Of a DNA stretch of 64,000 bases, positions 24,226 through 36,459 are shown one piece after another. Location: contig NW_026705911.1 of assembly GCF_029867415.1 (NCBI RefSeq), positions 186,001-250,000 of the forward strand, given 5' to 3'. The first letter of the stretch is position 1, and every line of letters begins with the position of its first letter. The stretch is from Vicia villosa (taxonomy: Eukaryota; Streptophyta; Magnoliopsida; Fabales; Fabaceae). The notes under the pieces are model-generated. The model was given only the letters and a program-made list of their open reading frames with translations, was not told the origin of the DNA and searched no databases. Both the position numbers and the translations under genes were made by a program.

Positions 24226-25035
24226 CTAGCCATCCACATTATTAGCACTCTTGTTATGATTAGGCATGGGAGCAGTGATCACGTTAGGAGTTGCAGGAGG
24301 ATCGAACTTGATTTCCCCAGCATCGATCATGTCTTGGATCTTATTCTTCAATGTCCAGCAGTTTTCAGTGTCATGTCTAGGACTATTGGAGTGATATGCA
24401 CACCTCGCGTTGGGATTATAGCGAGGAGAAGAGGTGTTGGGATTCTTAGGAGGGTCCCTCAGAGTAATCAACTCGATTTTCAACAGATGTTGTAATGCTT
24501 GAGTCAGTGTCATGTTAATTTTGGTGAATTGACGCTTAGGTGTATATGGCTTGCTTCGTTGTTGTGGAGCTGGTGTAGAGATCAGAATTGCCCCTACAAA
24601 TTGGTTGCGTTCATTAAGGCCTTTCTGGTTATATGCAACATCAGTCATATAAGGTCCCTCGGGTGAATTGAAATCAGCGATCTTGTCATCGATTAAATCT
24701 TGGATCTCATGCTTCAATGGTCCACAATCCTCTATATCATGACCAGGACCATTCGACAGATAAGCACATCTTGCGTTGTACTTGTACCCAAGAGCAGTAT
24801 TGGCAGGACTTGAATATGGAGGCAATAGGGTTATCAAATTCTGATTGAGCAGTTGTTGCAGAATGTGAGACAATGGCATGTGCAATGGAGTAAGCTTTGT
24901 TGCATATGCTGATCCTTTTTCTTCTGGGTTAACAAGGTTTTTCAACTTGTCTTGCCCCTTGACCAAGTTCAGAATCAAAAATTGGAATCGGATATTCGGG
25001 GCCTGGAGATTTCTGACTGATTGCTCGAGATCCAT
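24226..25035 (-). CDS. gag-like protein of the non-autonomous Ogre-like element, copy 2
   Basis: This 269-residue ORF matches the copy at 14951-15760 with three amino-acid differences noticed. They are R for I just before the first knuckle cysteine (residue 89), R for G at residue 220 inside the second knuckle, and N for T near the C terminus. The residue-220 change puts a charged residue at the usually invariant glycine beside the histidine ligand and would probably weaken that knuckle. It has the same PBS-proximal position and the same lack of a downstream pol. Confidence 0.65.
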   Translation of the reverse strand: MDLEQSVRNLQAPNIRFQFLILNLVKGQDKLKNLVNPEEKGSAYATKLTPLHMPLSHILQQLLNQNLITLLPPYSSPANTALGYKYNARCAYLSNGPGHDIEDCGPLKHEIQDLIDDKIADFNSPEGPYMTDVAYNQKGLNERNQFVGAILISTPAPQQRSKPYTPKRQFTKINMTLTQALQHLLKIELITLRDPPKNPNTSSPRYNPNARCAYHSNSPRHDTENCWTLKNKIQDMIDAGEIKFDPPATPNVITAPMPNHNKSANNVDG

Positions 25036-26215
25036 TTGTGCTGAAATAAACAGCGAGAGAGAATGGGAAGCCTATTGCGGAAACCTGTTATGCAGTGTTT
25101 ATGAATGTAGATGCAGTGTTTTCAAAGATCTTTAGGAAATTTAGTTTGCGACATTAGAAAATGATCGGTCACAGCTTCGTTGTCTGAAGAACTCTGACTT
25201 TTGTCTTGGAATGTCCTTCTTTGAGAGTCAAGCTCACCATACCGAGTGGGTCATCGCCTCTGATTCGGGATACTTCTATATTTGAAGATACATGGCCAGA
25301 GGAAAGTAAATCCTCTTGTCCCTTGCTAGGTACTGAGTCTTTGAATTGGAAGGTGTGTGACCAGAGGAAAATAAATCCTCTTGCCCCTTGATTAGGAAAT
25401 CAGTCCTTGATAGGAGTCCCTGAAATTGTGCGTCCTAAATCCCTGAGATCCTTGAAAGGGTTAGTTAAATCATGTTATGCTTATGATGTCATGATGTCAT
25501 GATGTCATGCGAATGCAGTTCATTAGGCATAGTGTGAGATAGTAAGGACAAACAAGTCCTTTCAACAAAACCTGCGAGGCAACGAAGGTTAGTAGCAAAC
25601 ACAAACAAGTCACGCAAGTCACACAAGTCACACAATTTTTGGCTTAAGGCTTGCATGGAGTCTGATCAGGTGTCCTTCCACAGGGTATTTCTATGGATAA
25701 GGAAATTTCAGCAACGGGTTCTACAAGTTATCCAGAATTGTCAGCCCTTCTAAAGCACCCTCGGACATGATGCATTTGCACCATGCAATGATACTTTGAG
25801 AAAGGACCTATCTAAATTGTAGCATCGGGTAGCGACTAGTTCTCAACATTTGTCAAGAGTAGTCCCCCCACTACGTTCCTAAAGGCCAGGATGGGTTAAG
25901 GGTAACTAAAGGTCCATGAGCTCCGGCGCACCCACAGACACATACATAGACCCCCCCTCATTTGAGAAAGGTGTGCATATGCTATGGAGTCCTAACTCAA
26001 GCGTGAACTTCATATTGACTCATCTCCCACATATGTGAAAGAGGTCGCCATGACTATGCCACTCCTAATCTTAAGTGTTCTTGAATCCGGGAATAGGATT
26101 CGTCCTTCAATTTTCCCAAAACAGCCCTGAAAAAATAAAACAAGCAAAACAAACAATAGAAAACAATTAAGTGATTCCTAAACTTTTAAGGTAACCCCTC
26201 TTTTATCGAAATTTA

Positions 26216-26233
26216 TCCCCAGCAGAGTCGCCA
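26216..26233 (-). other. primer binding site (tRNA-Arg type), array unit 2
   Basis: It is identical to the site at 16941-16958 and lies 4 bp inside LTR 3. Confidence 0.85.
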
Positions 26234-26237
26234 GTTC

Positions 26238-29200
26238 TGTAATACGGTGAACTGACTTTTTATCAATCGAAATGTCGCGGTTAAGCATGAGTCGCCACCG
26301 ACTTTTATTTTATCCAAACAAATTCAGAAAGGCTAAAAGAAACAGAAAAAAACCTTTTAAAGAAATCTAAGTTCGGGGGGTAATTTATGCAAAGGGAAGG
26401 TGTAAGGCACCCTTTGCATCCATGGTTTTCCATGGGCTCTTAATTGCTTTGCTTGCTCGTTTTCAGAAAATGTAGATGAAAGGGGAAAATGGACTTTAGC
26501 TCGTAAATGAGCGTAGCCAGTTTTTGAAGAATTTTGAGAAAGAATATAGAAAATAGAGCATGGCAAGGCAATTAGGAGCAATTACCTTAAACTCAGATGA
26601 TAGGTCTCTTTTTAGCCTTTCAGAATGAAAGGGTCAATCCTTGCCATAAGAGGGCAGGAAGCCTTTCGTTTGGAGGTAGAAGGGTCATCGAGTTATCGTT
26701 CGCCCAAAGACTGACCCATGCCATAGAGAGGCAGGTAGTCTAAGGGAAGGATCAGAATAGCCTTTTCGTAAGCAGCCAGGAGATACCTCAGCCTTTTCCG
26801 TGGGCAACTTCCGAGGGTCGAGGTCATGTTAGTGTATCGAAGGCAGCATCATTTTAGGGTCTCATGACCTTTTATCGAGGCAACATGGCTGAGGTATCCT
26901 CATATTCGAGGGACTGACTATTCTGCAAAAACACAAGGCAACAAGGCAACAGGCAACAGGCAACAGGCAACAAGGCAACAGAGAGGGTTACCCAAAAGCG
27001 TGCGTGTGTGCACCAATCACGTGATTATATTCAATTATATTATCTTGTAAATTAGTGAGGCTAAATCAATTTAATGGTTCTCACTCCCTATTTTACTAAC
27101 CACGCAGATAACATAAGGCAAGAAACAGTAATATGGGGGAGGGGACAATGAAACCAGTGGATCCCTTAATAGGGTTTGACATAAGTAATAATAAAAGCCA
27201 TAAGATACAATAAGGTTTAGGGTTACCAACGACGTAGCTTTGGCATTCGACAAACCCTGAAAAGGAAAAATGGCAAACAAAAGAGGGTGAGTGCATTATC
27301 AGGTTCGAAGGCAAACGAGGTTAACCCTAAAATATAAGGATAAAGGATTTAAATAAATAAATAAAAAGCAACTTAGCTTTGCATTTGATCTGATATGGTT
27401 GGCAGGCGGAGGAAGCCTCGGGGTAACCCTGAAAATGGCAAAGGCAGGAAAGAGATGGAGTGAGTGTATGCACAGTTTAGAAATATAAGGGCAAACCCTA
27501 AAATGAAAAGGAAAACAAAAATAGGCTTTAAAATAATAACTAAATTAAAGACTTAGCTTCGGATCTTGAAGGCGCGTAGTCGGAGAATCTCTTGATTAAC
27601 CTTGAAAATTAACCTTGAAAATTAGGTACGAAAGAAGAGGAATGTTAGTGCATTATAGTTCCACGAAAATACAAACCCTAAAACACGAATCCTAATTGTC
27701 AAAACAATTTTAATATTTACAATAACCATTTAAAGGGTAAAAAAACAAAAGTTTGATTAAATATAACGATTAAATAATTACCGGATTGAATCCTAATTAT
27801 TTAATTGATTAAAAGCATATTTTAAGTGAAAATTGAGTTTTTTAATAATATAAAAGACCAATATTAATATAGTTATAAAACCGAACTATCGATAAAAATA
27901 AATAATTATACATCTATTATAAGAAAAACTAATTTATTGGAATAAATAAATAAATATGTATATAAAAAATAATTATAATAGTAGAAAAAGAAACTAGAGA
28001 AAAACATTTATGCAATTGAAATAAAAAATAGAAAAAAGCACTTAGCTGCGATTATGTGTGGTGTCTCTTCTGAAGTCTATGGTGCACCTCCACTTTAGTA
28101 AACATTGGATCTGGACTGGGGAGATCTAATGGCTGGTGTTGAAGATCCCATAGTATAGGCGCGTCATGTTCCACACAGAATCATTGTATGAAAGTTAACA
28201 CAGAAATTCAGCAAAAACATATGACCCCCGGGAGGGTCGAACCCACGTCTTATGCATTCACAGCCTTGGGAGGCATCATTCTACCATTAGGCCATTGATC
28301 ATTCGCTGATTATCATACCACGTATCAAATAATATATTGAAAATCTCATCCCATGAAATTTCAAACGCAAAACTTGGCGCGCTGGTCCTTCATCTTCAAC
28401 CTCAGAATTCTGGGCAGATGCAAGCTTTTACTTACGGACATTAAACCGTAGCCATAGCCCCTGCAACCAAAAAAACCACAAAAACACGCGCAAAAACACA
28501 ATACGACACCATGGATCGATTGGGTTCGTCCTTCTGAACGTGATGAAGGCAATATCTCGGCCTAATTTCGTCTGTATCACTAAACCCTAATTCGGAGCAT
28601 TCAAACCTAACAATGGTGAAATACTATCTAAGCGCGTAACAATCCAATTAAAGGCCCAGAAATATTCAGAAGATCATCACAAACAGATATACACCATTAA
28701 AATAGGCTTATGCACCATGAATTAAAGCAATTGAATCCAAAAAGTACAAGAGGCGAAATTGCGTACCTTCACCGATTCTGGGCTTGTAAGAGCCTTAGAA
28801 TTATCAGTATGGCTTCAAGGATGCCTAATGACCGCGCTTACACCTTTGAAAATCTTTGAAAACACCCCAAACTCTGAAATCAAATTTGAAGTTTCTTGAG
28901 TTTTTTATGAACTTGGTTATGGTTCTTTGGAGGCAGAAAATCGTCCCCTAATGTTCTGAATGAGTTCCCTACTTATAGTAGTACAAATTAGGTCACTCAA
29001 ACAAGGAAGAATCTCATTGAATCCAATATTTGTGATCTTGGAAATTTTGGAAAATATTTTTGGAAAATATATTTCTAATTCAAGCCAATGTTTGATTCAA
29101 TCATTCCAAATTGAGGGTGCACGAAATTTGATTGGATATTTTGTTCAAATATTGATTGGATTTGATTGAAATTGGATCTTTAATTGAATATTTGATTTTT

Positions 29201-30153
29201 ACTTAATTTCCATGAATTAAAATCACTTTTAAATGATTAAAAATTCACATAAAATCAAACAAATATTTCAAAATTCGTGGCATTCAGATTTGAGGCCTTA
29301 GATATCTTGGAGATCAAGTTTGGGCCATAAAAGATTGGGTTCCTTTGAAAAAAAATCCAAATTCTTTCACATTTTCCCTTCCAAAATAGTCTAACTTTGA
29401 CAAGGCCTATCTCTCTCATTTTTTGAGGTATGGAAGTGTTCTAAGACATTTTAGAAACCATAGGAAGTCCTCTAACCAATGTCTTTGGTCTCACATCAAA
29501 ATTATTTTCCATGCTCATTTTATGTCCTTTTGAAAAAAGTGTCTTTTTGTTGACTTTTGAAAAGGACCGGTAATGTTTTGGTCCATATCTCTCAAATGAA
29601 GCATTTTTAGACTTGGCATGTGAGACACAATTTTGTATAGAATCAAATTTCCTTCAAAATAAGCTTTGAGTGGAAAATTTCTGATGTTCCATGTGAGAGT
29701 TATGGCTGGTCAAAGTTCAGTTGACTTTTCCTATGCAAAACCCTAATTTAGAATCTTTTTGAATTGTTGATTTTTTATCTTTCCTTGATGAACCATGATC
29801 AATTCTTGATCAAATTGTGAATGATACTTTAATACGAGGATCTTGACAAAAAAATCAGGAGTTTTGACTTTGCTTTGACCACAGTTGACTTTTTAGGTTA
29901 ACCAGTCGACTGTGGACTTTCTGAACCTTTGAGTGACCAATTCTTTGAGTTGAGACTTGATACTTGTCATGGAGATAATGTGGGATATATTGAGCCATAT
30001 GAGATGTCTTGAAGCCATTGATTCAGTGATTTCCCTTTAAATAAATCAAACCCTAGTTTAGAGCCTTTGTATAGGAGAATGTGTCTATGAGCTTTGTATT
30101 TTGATTTGAATTTGAATAGGAGAAATAGTATGGGCAAATTTTGGGGTATGACA
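26238..30153 (-). mobile_element. array LTR 3 (right)
   Basis: It ends TATGACA at 30153 and is followed by target duplication AGCAC (30154-30158). It carries private changes concentrated from 28009 rightward (28009, 28203, 28432, 28479, 28641, about 29298, about 29392, about 29460 and 29733). It acts as 5' LTR of the right unit on the minus strand. Confidence 0.9.
28221..28299 (-). other. tRNA-like module in array LTR 3
   Basis: Third copy of the A-box/B-box module described at 9672-9750. Confidence 0.5.
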
Positions 30154-30511
30154 AGCACTAATCACTCTCATCAAAAAGTATGATGAACAACAGAGGGGTT
30201 CAACACTCATCCAAACAATTAAATCAACAAGGATCCATATCATACGTTCACCAAATTGTTAGCATCAAGTCCTGTGGAAATCTGAGAATCAGAAGGTCTT
30301 TCTAGGGTTGTAATATGGTTTAGATTCAAAGAAAAGAAGATAATCAAGGGTTGTTCCTAATCTAGGGAAGCATCCAAATCATAACTCATTCCTCCTTCTC
30401 TATAACTTTTGCTTTCTCACCTTGTCATCTTTTCTCATTCGTAGCTCGGTTTTTTTCTCTTCTTTTTTTCAACAACTGTTAGATTCAAACGTTGTTTTTC
30501 TCTTTTTTTTC

Positions 30512-30542
<31 letters not shown>

Positions 30543-31640
30543 CGAGCTACGAATTTCTTTTTTCCTTCACCGATTACCACTTGTACTTACTTTTCTTTGG
30601 ATTGTGATTCTCCCCAACTTGGAGATCAACCTGTACTTAGATTATGTGAATGCTCCCCTACTTTCTAAGAAAGGTCAAAGAGAAACACATCACCAAAATT
30701 ATTATTTTTTGGTTGATGGTTCGAAACAAAACTTTTTATTGAGATCAAAACTCACCAGGTATTTTCCTTGGTGCATATTATGATGCTTATCTTGACCTCA
30801 GGCTCAAAGAATGGTTAGCAAAGGATCACACTCTCACAAAAGAAAATAAGTTTTCCGTTGGAATTGGCTTAAAGAAACTCTCAGATTCAAACAAGTGCCT
30901 AAATCACTTTCACAGATTTCCACAAACGATGCGACAAACGGTTTAGCATGATACAAACAAGTCAAAACAATTGATGGTCTCCTGCATATAGTAAACAATG
31001 GAAGGCTTTCCTCACAATGGTTAAGGCTAAACCGATCCAATAAAATAGTGTACTATAAAGAACTTCTGATAAGTATTTACTAACAACCTAAATTTCATGC
31101 ACACATTAGGAGTTTGAGTTTAAAATTTCATACCTGCTTTGTCACTTTATTGAAAAAGAAAGTGAACTAAAGATTTTTTTCAAAAATTTACTTCACTCAC
31201 TACCGCTTTCACGCATGTTGCTCCATTGTTGGCACTGTACTTGAGATTTTCATTCTGTTGTGGGACTACTCACTCTAACTCGAGATAAACAGAAAAGAGA
31301 CAAAACCAAATGCAATACTTAACATAAACTTCAAAGAAATAAACAAGTCATAGTGACCCTAAGGTTCACCAGAGTACAGGTCAGCTAGTCATAGAATACA
31401 AAAAAAAAACATCAACAATAAAACAGAAATTATCATCATATCAGTTATCAAACATAGAATCAATCTCGGCATCAATATCTGCATCCTCCTCCGCTTCATT
31501 CTCTTGTGCCTGGTTATTAGTTTCAACACCTGCACTCCCCCTACCGGAAAAGGGTTGGATTCCGGCCAACCACAATAAGTGAAATAGCTTTCCCGGGTCG
31601 GGAAAGTTCTCTCCTCAGGTGCAGCATAAAGGTTCTTGTA
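30154..31640 (-). mobile_element. 3' untranslated segment of the Athila-type element, part 2
   Basis: About 1.5 kb of non-coding sequence lies downstream (on -) of the env-position ORF. It includes a TA dinucleotide run at about 30512-30533 within a T-rich tract. Small ORFs show no recognisable domain. Confidence 0.7.
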
Positions 31641-32705
31641 CTACTGTTGTATAGCATCGTGCAAAAATATATGAGACCTCTGGTTAGCCTTTAACATGGC
31701 TGAATAATAGTGATGCGCAACCAGAGGGTCAAATGCTGATGCACTACTGGGAGGTGGTGTTGTAGATGCAGATGGTCCAGCCTGAGACGCGGCAGCTGCC
31801 GCCTTTTGATCCCTGTAGAATGGCTTTGCACAAAACCTGTTAATAAAAACATCATCAATAAAAGTGTTAATCACATGATGCCCTTGCCCCGAGCACTCTA
31901 CCCCTGCCTCCTCGCATAATCCCATAATTAGACCGGGAAGGGGAAGCACACATTTGGCATTAATGCCATGTTGTGTGTCACTCAATGCTGCTCGGCGCAA
32001 TTCATTTGAGAGAATGAATGCGACATCAACGGTATGCTCAGACATGATGACGGTCATCAGAAATGCCACATCTAAAGGAATGGTGGTCACATGCGTCCTT
32101 GGCCTGATATTGTACAAGATCACAGACAGAATTCCCCTTGCATGGATGTTCAGATCCTTCCTGTTGTAGTGAGTCGGATTTCCTTGCTTACTAAGTTCTG
32201 GTCCTCTTCCTGGAATGCATATTCTTTCAGACATCTATTCCACAAGGTCAGTACAGTTAAGCATATTTTGCCTATAAAAACATTTCTCATCCTCTGCTAA
32301 TTGGAGTGGTTCACCCAAGAATTCATTGATGGAATCTCTATCAAATGCCACATTTTTTCCTCTCACAAATGATTGATAGGTGTAAGCCACCGTTTCATCT
32401 GTGGTTTTGATAGCATTGGCATAGAATTCCTTCACGATGTCGTAATCAATGACTGTGTGTGGTTGAAACACATGCTGCCAGTTTCTATGCTCCAGGTAAT
32501 CCCACATAATAGCATAAGGACCTCCTCCTTGTCCTAAAGTGGTGACCAACTTCTCAGTTAAGATGGTTTTGGACCCCAAATCTTTGAATCTTTCTGCTTG
32601 AGCCCGACCAAAAAATCTCTCACCCTGGGCAGTTGAAGCACGTGCTCCCCTAGGACCAGAACTTGTTGTCTTGGTTCGTCCTCTTTTGGAAGAGCTCATC
32701 TGCAA
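31641..32705 (-). pseudogene. env-position ORF with plant-transposon-protein-like domain (one in-frame stop)
   Basis: Two ORFs (32235-32705 and 31641-32234) are consecutive in one frame, separated only by a TAG at 32235-32237, giving about 353 codons. The N-terminal half carries IVKEFYANA and SFVRGKNVAF blocks. The following part has a hydrophobic-helical segment after ILSVILYNI. These features match what I know of the 'putative plant transposon protein' family often found beside plant retrotransposon pol genes; the family assignment is from memory. The C-terminal portion is Ala/Ser/Pro-rich low complexity. I see no signal peptide or transmembrane helix, so it does not look like a classical envelope glycoprotein despite its location between pol and the 3' LTR. 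Related blocks occur in both Ty1 elements of this window. Confidence 0.65.
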
Positions 32706-33496
32706 TTACAAGGCAAACAGCAGCACACAACATGTATATTGTTAGGATTAGAAAAGAAAAGAACAAAATCTGGAAATTAGTAACCCAGTCGCGGCGCGAC
32801 TGCAGTTACCCGCGGCGCGGCTGCGGCGCAACTGCCAGGGTTTCCCTGCAATGGGTCCTTTTTCTGGGGTTCCCAATCCCCTTAACCATACAATAGAGTA
32901 TCAATTGAACACCAGATCATTGTCATCTACCCTAGGGTTTTCAAAATTTCCTTTATGTGTTCCTAATACCTAAAGTTTTAGGGTTACCTTGGAATACATG
33001 TGGTGACTAACACAAGAATAAGGGAAGAAGATACATACCTTGCTGCAGATTAAGTGAGAATGAACGAGATTGACGAGATTATTGAGTGACAACTGCGAAT
33101 ATGCAATTTTTGCTCTGAGGAGTGGAGAGAGTTTTCAAAAACAAAGAATGAGGGGGAAAGTGAGTGGTTTCCAAATAAAAGCTCTTTTACGCACTGCCGC
33201 GGCGTGCACTTTTACCACTACGCCGCGCCAAACTCTCTGTTTGGCGTTGCGGCGCGCTCTTTATGCTCGCGGCGCGGCATTGCGAATTTTTGCATTTCTC
33301 TTAAGCTAACAAATTGTTACACTTCCCCACTTCAATTTTTGATTTGTACTCCTTCTCACTCTCATCGCACTAATTTGATGATATGAATATAAAAATTAAA
33401 AGGAAAATAAAAGAACTTACTTCATTGGGTTGCCTCCCAACAAGCGCTTCGCTTAACGTCGCATGGCTCGACGGTCGAACACCTTCTATTAAGTGC
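32706..33496 (-). mobile_element. non-coding spacer between pol and the env-position ORF
   Basis: No gene is seen. It contains two CG-rich islands (about 32787-32840 and 33195-33290) with repeated CGGCGCG motifs in otherwise AT-rich DNA. These resemble islands in the element's own LTRs (5651-5725 and 39891-39980). Confidence 0.6.
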
Positions 33497-33910
33497 TCAA
33501 AAGTGAGATTGTGCACACTTCTCTATCAAACTCTCCCCAAGGTAGTTCTTTAACCGTTCTCCATTAACGGTCCAACTTTCTTTACTCTTACTATCCTCGA
33601 TAGTAATGGCACTGTATGGTTTGACTTCCTTAATTACGAACGGTCCTGACCACTTAGACTTTAACTTTCCTGGGAAGAGCTTGAGCCTAGAATTGAATAG
33701 TAATACAAGGTCTCCCACCTTGAACTCTTTCTTCTTGATTCTCTTATTATGGTACTTCTTCATATTTTCCTTGTACATTTTATTAGATTCATATGCTAGG
33801 TATCTGAATTCCTCAAGCTCATGGATTTGATTCTTCCTTTTCTTATAAGTCAAACTATCATCTCTGTTGAAGAATCGTAGTGCCCATAATGCTTTGTGTT
33901 CCACCTCCAC
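33497..33910 (-). pseudogene. integrase C-terminal part (Athila-type pol)
   Basis: The roughly 137-residue tail of pol includes the KVGDLVLLFNSRLKLFPGKL stretch and a WSGPF turn typical of the C-terminal domain of Ty3 integrases, which binds DNA. It is in a different frame from the core and overlaps it at 33850-33910. The usual connecting segment upstream of [11 protein letters not shown] appears shortened, so the frame change comes from a small deletion. It ends in a normal stop. Confidence 0.8.
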
Positions 33911-34422
33911 TGGAACGGAGATGCTGATGCTCCAGTCGGTGCTTTGTATGCTGTCCTATAGGCCCACAAGGCATCATCTATTCTTACCGACCAGTCTTTT
34001 CGGGATTTTGACACAGTCTTCTCTAGAATATTCTTGATTGCTCTGTTTGAGATCTCTGCTTGTCCATTTGTTTGGGGATGATAAGGTGACGCTATCTTGT
34101 GGTTGATATGATACTTGTCCAGCACTTTTGTTACCTGCTCGTTAACAAAGTGGGATCCACCATCGCTTATAATCACTCTAGGCATGCCAAAACGTGTGAA
34201 TATGTTTCGATTCAAAAATTTTAGCACAGTTTTGGCATCCGCTTTTGGTGTGGCGATGGCTTCTACCCAGTTGGAGACATAATCCACTGCAACTAGAATA
34301 TATTCATTAGCAAAAGAAGGAAGAAATGGCCCCATGAAATCGATGCCCCAACAATCAAAAACTTCTACTTCAATAATGGTTTGAAGTGGCATCTCATCTC
34401 GTTTGCTTATCCCACCAACTCT
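33850..34422 (-). pseudogene. integrase catalytic core (Athila-type pol)
   Basis: The D,D-35-E residues are visible: D in [10 protein letters not shown] in ISDGGSHF and E in NGQAEISNR. The domain joins cDNA ends to the target. It continues in frame from the preceding RNase H/zinc-finger ORF except for a TAA at 34423-34425, and it runs out of frame near 33900. Confidence 0.85.
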
Positions 34423-35577
34423 TTAACATTTGTTACAATTCTTTGCATGGTGGTGTGCGTCTTTGAAAATAGTAGGCCAGAAAAACCCGGATTGGAGAAC
34501 TTTTGTTGCCGTCCTCCATCCATTGAAATGTCCACCACTAGGCGAATTATGACAGTGCCACAAGATTTGTTGGGCCTCTTCTTCAGTAACACATCTTCTT
34601 AAAATACCATCCTTACCTATCTTGAACAAATATGGGTCATCCCACACATAGTATTTTGCATCGGCTAACAACTTTTTCTTTTTGTTCCAATCAAAGTCCT
34701 CCGGTATCATACCGGTTGCTTTATAATTAGCAAGACCGGCGAGCCAGGGTCTTATTTGGAGTTGAAAAAGTTGTTCATCCGAAAATTCATCATTTATTTT
34801 AGCTTCTTGATTCGTGACATTTACATTGACCAAACGGGATAGATGATCTGCTACCACATTTTCTGAACCTTTTTTGTCCCAGATTTCTATGTCAAATTCT
34901 TGCAAAAGAAGAACCCAACGAATGAGTCTTTGCTTCGAATCCGGTTTGGTGAGCAGATATTTAATGGCCGCATGGTCTGTGTAAATCACCACCTTTGACC
35001 CAATGAGATAGGATCTGAATTTTTCAAGGGCATACACTATAGCTAACAATTCTTTTTCTGTGGTGGCATAATTGACTTGAGCATCATTTAGCACCTTACT
35101 TGCATAGTGTATGACTTGAATTTTTTTTCCTTTTCGCTGGCCTAATACCGCACCTATGGCATAATCGCTAGCATCACACATAAGTTCAAAATGGTTTTTC
35201 CAATCGGGTGCTACGATCACAGGTGCGGTGGCTAGCCGTTCTTTTAGGTCATTGAAAGCTTGTTCACAAGATTTATCAAAATTAAAACACGTACCTTGGT
35301 TGAGTAAATTACTTAAAGGCTTGGCAATCTTTGAAAAATCTTTTACGAGTCTTCTATAGAATCCTGCATGACCTAGAAAGCTTCTTACTCCTTTGACATT
35401 TACTGGAGGTGGGAGTTTTGAAATTACCTCCACCTTGGCTTGGTCCACTTCAAGTCCTCTTGAAGATACTTTGTGTCCGAGTACAATTCCTTCAGTTACC
35501 ATGAAATGGCATTTCTCCCAATTCAAAATCAAATTGGTCTCGATACATCTTCCAAGCGCCACATCCAAATTATTCAA
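34423..35577 (-). pseudogene. RT connection, RNase H and integrase zinc finger (Athila-type pol)
   Basis: The 384-residue ORF holds the RT thumb ([13 protein letters not shown]), RNase H with acidic residues in [26 protein letters not shown] and [11 protein letters not shown], and the H-H-C-C finger of integrase near its end ([10 protein letters not shown] then CNKC). It is in the same frame as the upstream RT ORF and is separated from it only by a TGA (35578-35580). It ends at TAA 34423-34425. Confidence 0.88.
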
Positions 35578-36390
35578 TCATGTATCAAAGGTTTTACCAA
35601 ATACTGAGAAGTCATCCATGAATACTTCAATACTTTTTTCAATGAGGTCGGAGAATATGGCTTGCATACAACGTTGGAAAGTAGCTAGAGCATTACATAA
35701 TCCAAATGGCATCCTCCTATATGCGAAAATTCCAAATGGACATGTAAAAGCTGTCTTCTCATGATCTTCTGGGTTTACCACAATCTGATTGTACTCGGAA
35801 TACCCATCTAGGAAGCAATAGTAATTCTGCCCCGATAACCTCTCTAGCATTTGATCCATGAATGGTAGAGGGAAGTGATATTTTCTTGTAGCTTTGTTGA
35901 GTCTACGATAATCGATGCACATTCTCCACCCGGTTACAATTCTTGTTGGTATAAGTTCATTCTTGTCATTCCTGATTACCGTCATGCCTCCCTTCTTTGG
36001 TACAACGTCTACTGGACTGACCCATGCACTATCAGAGATTAGGTAAATCATACATGCTTCTAGAAGTTTGATCACCTCTTTCCTTACTACCTCTTTCATT
36101 GTTGGATTTAGTCTTCTTTGCGGTTGAGCTACCGGTTTGAATTCTTCCTCTAACATGATCTTGTGCATACAATATGCAGGACTTATACCATTCAAATCCG
36201 CCAATACCCATCCAATTGCAGCTTTATTCTTTTGGAGAATTTGAATGAGTCTTGCCTCTTCTCTTGTAGTCAACTTAGAACTGATAACAACCGGTTTATT
36301 TCCCTCTTCATCTAGAAAGACATACTTCAAATGAGGTGGGAGTAACTTTAATTCTATCTTTGACTCTGTAACTCCCTTTTTTAGCTCCAA
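35578..36390 (-). pseudogene. reverse transcriptase (Athila-type pol)
   Basis: The RT palm and fingers are clear: WVSPVDVVPKKGG, WRMCIDYRRLNKAT, a substrate-loop region and the catalytic box VFMDDFSVFG. An FMDD-type box with the preceding KKGG motif is typical of plant Ty3 elements. It joins the protease ORF in the same frame across a stop at 36460-36462. This is the polymerase that would copy element RNA in virus-like particles. Confidence 0.9.
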
Positions 36391-36459
36391 ATCTTCTACC
36401 TTGTCCTCCTTCGTGATCGTGTTGCCACCTTTTTCTAGTACTTTTAAAAAAAACTCAAT

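Larger units (their letters stand above)
20879..26237 (-). mobile_element. internal region 2 of the array
   Basis: The layout and 5,359-bp length match internal region 1, with scattered substitutions (for example at 21441 inside the minisatellite and at about 22509). It holds the PPT (20879-20895), minisatellite, hairpin, gag-like ORF and PBS (26216-26233), and no pol domains. Confidence 0.88.
7689..30153 (-). mobile_element. tandem array of non-autonomous Ogre-like elements (3 LTRs, 2 internal regions)
   Basis: Three LTRs of 3,915, 3,916 and 3,916 bp (7689-11603, 16963-20878, 26238-30153) alternate with two 5,359-bp internal regions. The period is 9,274 then 9,275 bp. The whole block is flanked by one perfect 5-bp duplication, AGCAC (7684-7688 and 30154-30158), so it derives from a single integration. 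On the minus strand each internal region has a tRNA-Arg-type PBS, a gag-like ORF, a minisatellite and a PPT. No protease, RT, RNase H or integrase motif is present, so mobility would have depended on a related autonomous element. Copies differ by scattered substitutions only. The middle LTR is a mosaic of the outer two. Confidence 0.93.
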
